Assembly (NCBI RefSeq): GCF_020037125.1
Contig: NZ_JAIQDG010000002.1
Location: forward strand, 310,001 to 374,000
Length of the DNA: 64,000 bases
DNA from: Myxococcus sp. RHSTA-1-4
Lineage (GTDB): Bacteria; Myxococcota; Myxococcia; Myxococcales; Myxococcaceae
Reading direction: 5' to 3'
Notes under the pieces: model-generated
Told to the model about the DNA's origin: nothing
Seen by the model: the letters and a program-made list of their open reading frames with translations, nothing else
Database searches by the model: none
Program-made: the position numbers and the translations under genes
Shown here: positions 60,157 through 64,000 of the stretch, in pieces
Position numbering within the stretch: the stretch's first letter is position 1
How the letters are laid out: each line of letters opens with the position of its first letter

Positions 60157-63100
60157 ATGTCCCGGCCCGTCGATAACAGTTCCGCTGAAGCCGCCCGCCG
60201 CGCCGCCGAGGCCGCCGCTCGTGCCGCCGCCGAGGCCGCCCGCCGCGCCGCCGAGGCCGCCGCCCGCCAGCAGCAGCAGGCCGCGAAGAGCGCGTCCCAG
60301 AATCAGGCCCGCCCGCAGGCCTTCACCAACGACCAGTTCTCCGCCCAGGCGGCCCGCCCGCAGGTGAACCTGAATGGTGCACCCGCGCCCACGAACGCCG
60401 CGCAGACTCGCGCCGCGGACGGCACCCCGGGCACGGAGGGGACTTCCCAGGCGCAGGGCAACAGTCCGCTGCCTCCGACGCCCGAGGAACTTCCCAAGCT
60501 CTTCCCCGAGCTGAAGGACAAGTCCAAGGAGGACCTCCAGAAGGCGTACGACGCGCTCACCAAGCTGGCCACCGGCTCCTTCTCGGAGAAGGCCACCGCA
60601 CTGGGCGAGCTCTCCAAGCAGTTCCCGGAGACGGTGCCCAACGCCCTCGAGCGGCTGGGCCTGAAGGACAGCAAGCTGGCGAAGCTGGCCACCAACTCCG
60701 ACGCACTGGGCGCGCTCGGCACGCTGAGCGACCCCGCCGCCTCCACGGTGGACAAGGCCAAGGCCGCCCTCACGCTGGCGAAGAGCGCCGGTGACATCTT
60801 CAAGCCCGAGGACCTCAAGGGCGTCCTCAACACCGCCCTCAACGGCCTGCCTGCGGCGGAGAAGCTCATCAACGCCGTGGCCACCTGGAGCGACCCGTCC
60901 AAGACGGGCCTGGACAAGGCCAAGGCCACGCTGGAGCTGGCCGGCGCGCTCAAGGAGTTCGCCGGGGCGGACTCCGCGAAGCTCGCCAACGACTTGCGCA
61001 AGCTGGACGGCACGCTGCGCGCCGCGGGCGCCGCCCTGACGCTGCTGGACCCGAGCGCCTCCATGCAGGACAAGGCGCTGGCCGCCGCGCAGCTCGCCGC
61101 GGAGATTCCGGACCTCCAGAAGGACATCAAGGCCTTCGCGGACCTGCTCAAGAGCGGGGGCCTCTCCCAGAAGCAGGCCACGGAGCTGGCGCAGCAGGGC
61201 GCCAACCTCGCCAACGTCGCGGTGAAGGGCCTGGACCCGGCGCTCGCCGCGAAGCTCACCCCCGCGCAGCTCCAGAAGCTGAACGACGTGGCCACGAAGC
61301 TGGGCGGCCCGGACAAGCTGGAGTCGGTGCTCAAGGGCATCACCGACCCGAAGGTGCTCGACGGTCTCGTGGGTCAGCTCGACACGCTGGACCCCGCCGC
61401 GGGCAAGCGCCTCGTCAGCGCGCTGGGCGGGCTGGAGCACGGCGTGCTGGCCAAGGCGCTGAGCGACCCGAAGATGGCGGAGCAGCTCGGCACGCTCGCC
61501 ACCAAGCTGGATGACGAGGCCGCCGCCGTGGTGGCCAAGGCCATCAAGGAGTTCGACAGCGAGGCGCTCGGCTTCCTCCTCAAGCTGTCCGACGGCGCCG
61601 GGGCCGATGCCCTCAACACCAGCCTCAAGGGCCTGGGGCCCCTGCTGGAGAAGGGTGGCAGCAAGCTGCTGGCCCAGGGCCTCAAGGCGCTGGACGGAAT
61701 GCTGGGCAAGCTCGGCGTGGAGATGGGCAAGGAGGTCGCCGAGAAGGTCTTCAAGAACCTCTCCAAGGCCATTCCCTTCCTCGGCGCCGTGCCCGGCGTC
61801 ATCGACGCGGCGAAGTACGCCAACGAGTCCGTGCAGCTCCAGTCCAAGAACAAGGACCTGGGCTACTTCGCGCTCGTGGGCGCGCAGCTCAACGGCGCCG
61901 ATGCCGTCGTGGGCACCCTCCTCGACTTCACCGGCGTGGGCGCCGCGGTGAATGCGGGCGTGGGCCTGGGCTTCGGCGTGGCGGAGCTGGCGTTCGACAT
62001 CGCCTTCGAGGCCGAGAAGAAGAAGTTCGAGGCCGACCCGCAGGGCTACCAGGCCCCGGACTGGATGAAGGCCATCAACGTGGCCACCGCCGCCGCGCAG
62101 GGCCCGCAGGGCCTGGCCACGCTCGCCGCCTACTACGGGCCGGAGGAGGCCGCGAAGCTGGTGGAGTGGGGCGTGGAGAAGGGCGCCAAGGGCGCGGTGC
62201 AGCTCGCCGAGTGGGCGGGGGTCTCCGCCGCCGAGGCCACCGGTGACGGCCTCAAGACGGCCGCCGGCATCGTCCGCCAGCTCGCCGACGTCATCCGCAA
62301 CCCCAGCAAGTACGGTGACGCCGTCGCGAAGAAGGCCCTCGAGACGTACAACGCCGTCATCGAGAAGGGCGGCCAGCTCGCGGACGAGGCGAAGAAGGTC
62401 CTCGCCGACGTCGTCGACAAGGCGAAGCAGGCCGGCCTCAAGGGGCTGGAGACGCTCAAGTGGATTGCCCAGAACCCCGGCCCCGCCGCGAAGCAGGCGC
62501 TGGACGGCATCAAGAGCCTCATCGACTCCGGCGTGGACTTCGCCAAGGAGACCGGCAAGGAGCTCTTCAAGAAGGCCGTGTCCACGCTGAACGAGCTGCA
62601 GGCCGGCTACGAGAAGCTCACCGGCGCGGCGAAGGAGAAGGCGAAGGAGCTCCTCGACAGCGCGAGGGCCGGGCTGTCCTCCGCCATCGACAGCGCGAAG
62701 CGGGCCGGTGAGAAGGGGCTGGAGCTGCTGACGTGGGCCGCCAAGAATCCCGGCCAGGTCGCGGACCTGGCGAAGAAGGCCCTCACCGACATCCTCGCGC
62801 AGGGCGGGGAGCTGGCGAAGAAGGCGTGGGACGGCATCCGCGGCCTGGGCGAACAGGGCAAGGCCATCGCCGAGAGCGTCATCAAGGGCCTGAAGGACGC
62901 CGGTGCCAAGGGCGTGGAGACGCTGCGCTACATCGCGGAGAACCCGGGCGCCGCCGCGCGCGAGGTGCGCGAGTGGGTGGGCCAGACGCTGTCCGACCTC
63001 GCGCGCAAGACGGGCGACGCCGCGAAGGCCGCCGCCACCGCCATCAAGGACTTCGTCGACCGCCGCGCGGACTGGGCGAAGAAGTTCGCGGTGGACCTGC

Positions 63101-63468
63101 TCAAGGACGGCGTGGCGTCCTTCAAGGAAGTGGCCCAGGCGTGGAAGGACAACCTCACCGAGGGCGGCAAGGAGCTGCTCTCCGCGCTCAAGGACCTGGG
63201 GGACGCCGGCGTGGACGCGCTGAAGGACCTGGCCAGCTACGGCGGGCAGCTCGCGGGCGAGGCCGTCAGCCACCTCAACAACCTCGCGCAGCAGGGCATC
63301 AGCGCCGCGAAGAGCGCGCTGGAGGGACTGCAGGCGCTGGGCGGAGAGGTGGGCCGCATCGCCGGCAACGCGCTCGACGCCATCGCGGACACCGCCACGG
63401 ACATCGCCAGCGGCGAGGTCTCCGTCGGCGGCGTCACCATCGACTTCAACCCCTTCTACGACAAGTAG
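60157..63468 (+). CDS. Giant Ala/Lys-rich helical protein with hydrophobic core
   Basis: A 1103-residue protein. Residues 10-45 are an Ala/Glu/Arg coiled-coil of repeats (EAARRAAEAAARAAAEAARRA) and 45-110 a disordered linker. Residues 110-540 are helical repeats (ELPKLFPELKDKSKEDLQKAY, TVDKAKAALTLAKSAGD, LDKAKATLELAGALKEF). Residues about 545-640 form a strongly hydrophobic section (KAIPFLGAVPGVIDAAKY, DLGYFALVGAQLNG, GVGAAVNAGVGLGFGVAELAFD), reminiscent of pore-forming hairpins. From about 650 to the end are amphipathic Lys/Ala/Glu helices with three copies of a segment like LKGLETLKWIAQNPGPA (near 761, 852 and 917). No signal peptide or enzyme motif. It could be an exported toxin, a structural or a desiccation-type protein. 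No partner gene is adjacent. Confidence 0.75.
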   Translation: MSRPVDNSSAEAARRAAEAAARAAAEAARRAAEAAARQQQQAAKSASQNQARPQAFTNDQFSAQAARPQVNLNGAPAPTNAAQTRAADGTPGTEGTSQAQGNSPLPPTPEELPKLFPELKDKSKEDLQKAYDALTKLATGSFSEKATALGELSKQFPETVPNALERLGLKDSKLAKLATNSDALGALGTLSDPAASTVDKAKAALTLAKSAGDIFKPEDLKGVLNTALNGLPAAEKLINAVATWSDPSKTGLDKAKATLELAGALKEFAGADSAKLANDLRKLDGTLRAAGAALTLLDPSASMQDKALAAAQLAAEIPDLQKDIKAFADLLKSGGLSQKQATELAQQGANLANVAVKGLDPALAAKLTPAQLQKLNDVATKLGGPDKLESVLKGITDPKVLDGLVGQLDTLDPAAGKRLVSALGGLEHGVLAKALSDPKMAEQLGTLATKLDDEAAAVVAKAIKEFDSEALGFLLKLSDGAGADALNTSLKGLGPLLEKGGSKLLAQGLKALDGMLGKLGVEMGKEVAEKVFKNLSKAIPFLGAVPGVIDAAKYANESVQLQSKNKDLGYFALVGAQLNGADAVVGTLLDFTGVGAAVNAGVGLGFGVAELAFDIAFEAEKKKFEADPQGYQAPDWMKAINVATAAAQGPQGLATLAAYYGPEEAAKLVEWGVEKGAKGAVQLAEWAGVSAAEATGDGLKTAAGIVRQLADVIRNPSKYGDAVAKKALETYNAVIEKGGQLADEAKKVLADVVDKAKQAGLKGLETLKWIAQNPGPAAKQALDGIKSLIDSGVDFAKETGKELFKKAVSTLNELQAGYEKLTGAAKEKAKELLDSARAGLSSAIDSAKRAGEKGLELLTWAAKNPGQVADLAKKALTDILAQGGELAKKAWDGIRGLGEQGKAIAESVIKGLKDAGAKGVETLRYIAENPGAAAREVREWVGQTLSDLARKTGDAAKAAATAIKDFVDRRADWAKKFAVDLLKDGVASFKEVAQAWKDNLTEGGKELLSALKDLGDAGVDALKDLASYGGQLAGEAVSHLNNLAQQGISAAKSALEGLQALGGEVGRIAGNALDAIADTATDIASGEVSVGGVTIDFNPFYDK
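60188..60284 (+). repeat. Tandem Ala-codon repeat at 5' end of giant gene
   Basis: Repeats of GCCGCCCGCCGCGCCGCCGA-like units, spaced by about 45 bp, encode the Ala/Glu/Arg coiled-coil. Confidence 0.6.
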
Positions 63469-63610
63469 CGGTTGACGCGCGGGGGGCAGTCTTCCGGAAG
63501 CCTCGGCCCGTGAAGGCGCCCCTCACGCCGCGCACGAGTGATGGGTCCTGAATCCTCTTTCGCGGCAACTTCCCGCCCGAGCTTCAATCCTGAAGTAGAG
63601 TGCGTCACCC

Positions 63611-64000
63611 ATGACGCGGCCTGTGTCCGCCTACGCCCCTCGAAGCGAGCGCAAGCCGTTGTACGTGAAGGTGGTGACGCAGCCCGCGCTCCATGGGTGC
63701 TGGGCCGTCAACATCAGCGCGACGGGCATTGGCCTCATCGCCACGCCGCGCGGTGCCTCGGAGGGGCCTCGCGAGGGCGAGGAGGTGGAGCTGTCCTTCT
63801 CGCTGCCCGACTCCGGGGAGCACGTCCGTGTGCGTGGGGACGTGCGGTGGCGGCATGAGGCGTCCGGGGCGGTGACGGCGCTGGGGGTGAGCTTCCGCGC
63901 CTTCGAGGGCTCCGACGGGGTGAAGCTGGCGCGCTACCTGGCGGCCTCGCACACCCAGGTGGTGGTGGCGTTCGCCAGCGAGTGGGAGGCGCACGCGGTG
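63611..64000 (+). CDS. PilZ-domain protein, 3' end cut by window edge
   Basis: From ATG 63611 the frame stays open to the window edge (130 codons seen). The protein starts MTRPVSAYAPRSERKPLYVKV and shows the PilZ features WAVNISATGIGL, then ELSFSLP, VRVRGDVRWRHEAS and ALGVSFRAF; the usual RxxxR is represented by the R-S-E-R start and D/N-x-S-x-x-G by NISATGIG. PilZ domains bind cyclic di-GMP. After the domain the chain continues (HTQVVVAFASEWEAHAV), which may be the start of a second, possibly receiver-like, domain; this cannot be checked inside the window. Confidence 0.82.
   Translation, partial: MTRPVSAYAPRSERKPLYVKVVTQPALHGCWAVNISATGIGLIATPRGASEGPREGEEVELSFSLPDSGEHVRVRGDVRWRHEASGAVTALGVSFRAFEGSDGVKLARYLAASHTQVVVAFASEWEAHAV

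Noticed and set aside
60091-63273. Long minus-strand open frame opposite the giant helical gene
   Set aside because: Only Leu/Arg/Gly/His-rich mirror sequence; the plus strand has the ribosome-binding region and ordered repeats.
1-64000. tRNA, rRNA, CRISPR and insertion sequence
   Set aside because: No tRNA cloverleaf, array of regular repeats or transposase-type protein was seen on either strand.

Overview
The window is very GC-rich (roughly 70% by eye, with codon third positions almost always G or C). It is packed with genes on both strands and carries many secreted lipoproteins, MYXO-CTERM-like and LysM proteins, zinc-ribbon proteins and unusual multi-domain proteins. This is the look of a myxobacterium of the family Myxococcaceae (Myxococcus, Corallococcus or Pyxidicoccus). 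No rRNA, tRNA, CRISPR array, prophage or insertion sequence was recognised. The first gene is cut by the left edge and the last (PilZ) by the right edge.

Layout. 1-10.1 kb: a truncated unknown gene, a YCII-like lipoprotein, a cupin, an AI-2E-type permease, a large secreted zinc metallopeptidase with Fn3-like repeats, an ArnT/PMT-like membrane glycosyltransferase, and a lower-GC pair (JAMM-motif protein plus lipoprotein). 10.3-19.3 kb: an FGGY sugar kinase coupled to a sphingosine-1-phosphate-lyase-like PLP enzyme; a free-standing one-chain PheRS-like ligase; a small sorted surface protein; a three-gene catabolic-looking operon (ABM monooxygenase, Fe-ADH, dienelactone hydrolase); and a discoidin/polysaccharide-lyase-like lipoprotein. 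19.6-26.1 kb: a STAND-type ATPase with TPRs, a LOG-family protein, and a 973-residue protein that fuses a trypsin-like protease, an EEP nuclease and an endonuclease I domain, all with catalytic residues present.

26.3-38.4 kb holds the members of the uncharacterised STM4011-STM4015 cluster: a HAD phosphatase, an alkaline-phosphatase-like hydrolase, two radical SAM enzymes, an ATP-grasp enzyme and two tandem WGR/TIGR02996/leucine-rich proteins. It is split into two convergent halves by a LysM protein and a 1221-residue metallo-beta-lactamase-fold protein whose catalytic domain carries two huge Ala/Gly-rich insertions.

38.4-52.4 kb is dominated by what looks like an FtsH-vWA-MoxR ternary system, a class of NTP-dependent conflict (defence) systems predicted from comparative genomics. 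A minus-strand operon with 4-8 bp overlaps encodes an NrdG-like radical SAM activase, two unique X proteins, a soluble FtsH (AAA plus M41 protease) and a small X protein. It then continues past a LysM cell-wall enzyme to a 1091-residue unknown and a MoxR ATPase. A degenerate vWA-like protein lies further downstream, separated by a carbonic anhydrase, an AraC regulator and an ABM monooxygenase.

52.7-64 kb: an M48 peptidase whose reading frame breaks just before a SLC13/RCK transporter, a lower-GC pair including a SUKH (SMI1/KNR4) immunity-like protein, two zinc-ribbon membrane proteins, a beta-propeller lipoprotein, an acetyltransferase, a 1103-residue Ala/Lys-rich helical protein with a hydrophobic core, and the start of a PilZ protein. 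The strongest candidates for new biology are the ternary system, the protease-nuclease-nuclease fusion, the radical SAM/ATP-grasp cluster and the MBL protein inserted in it.
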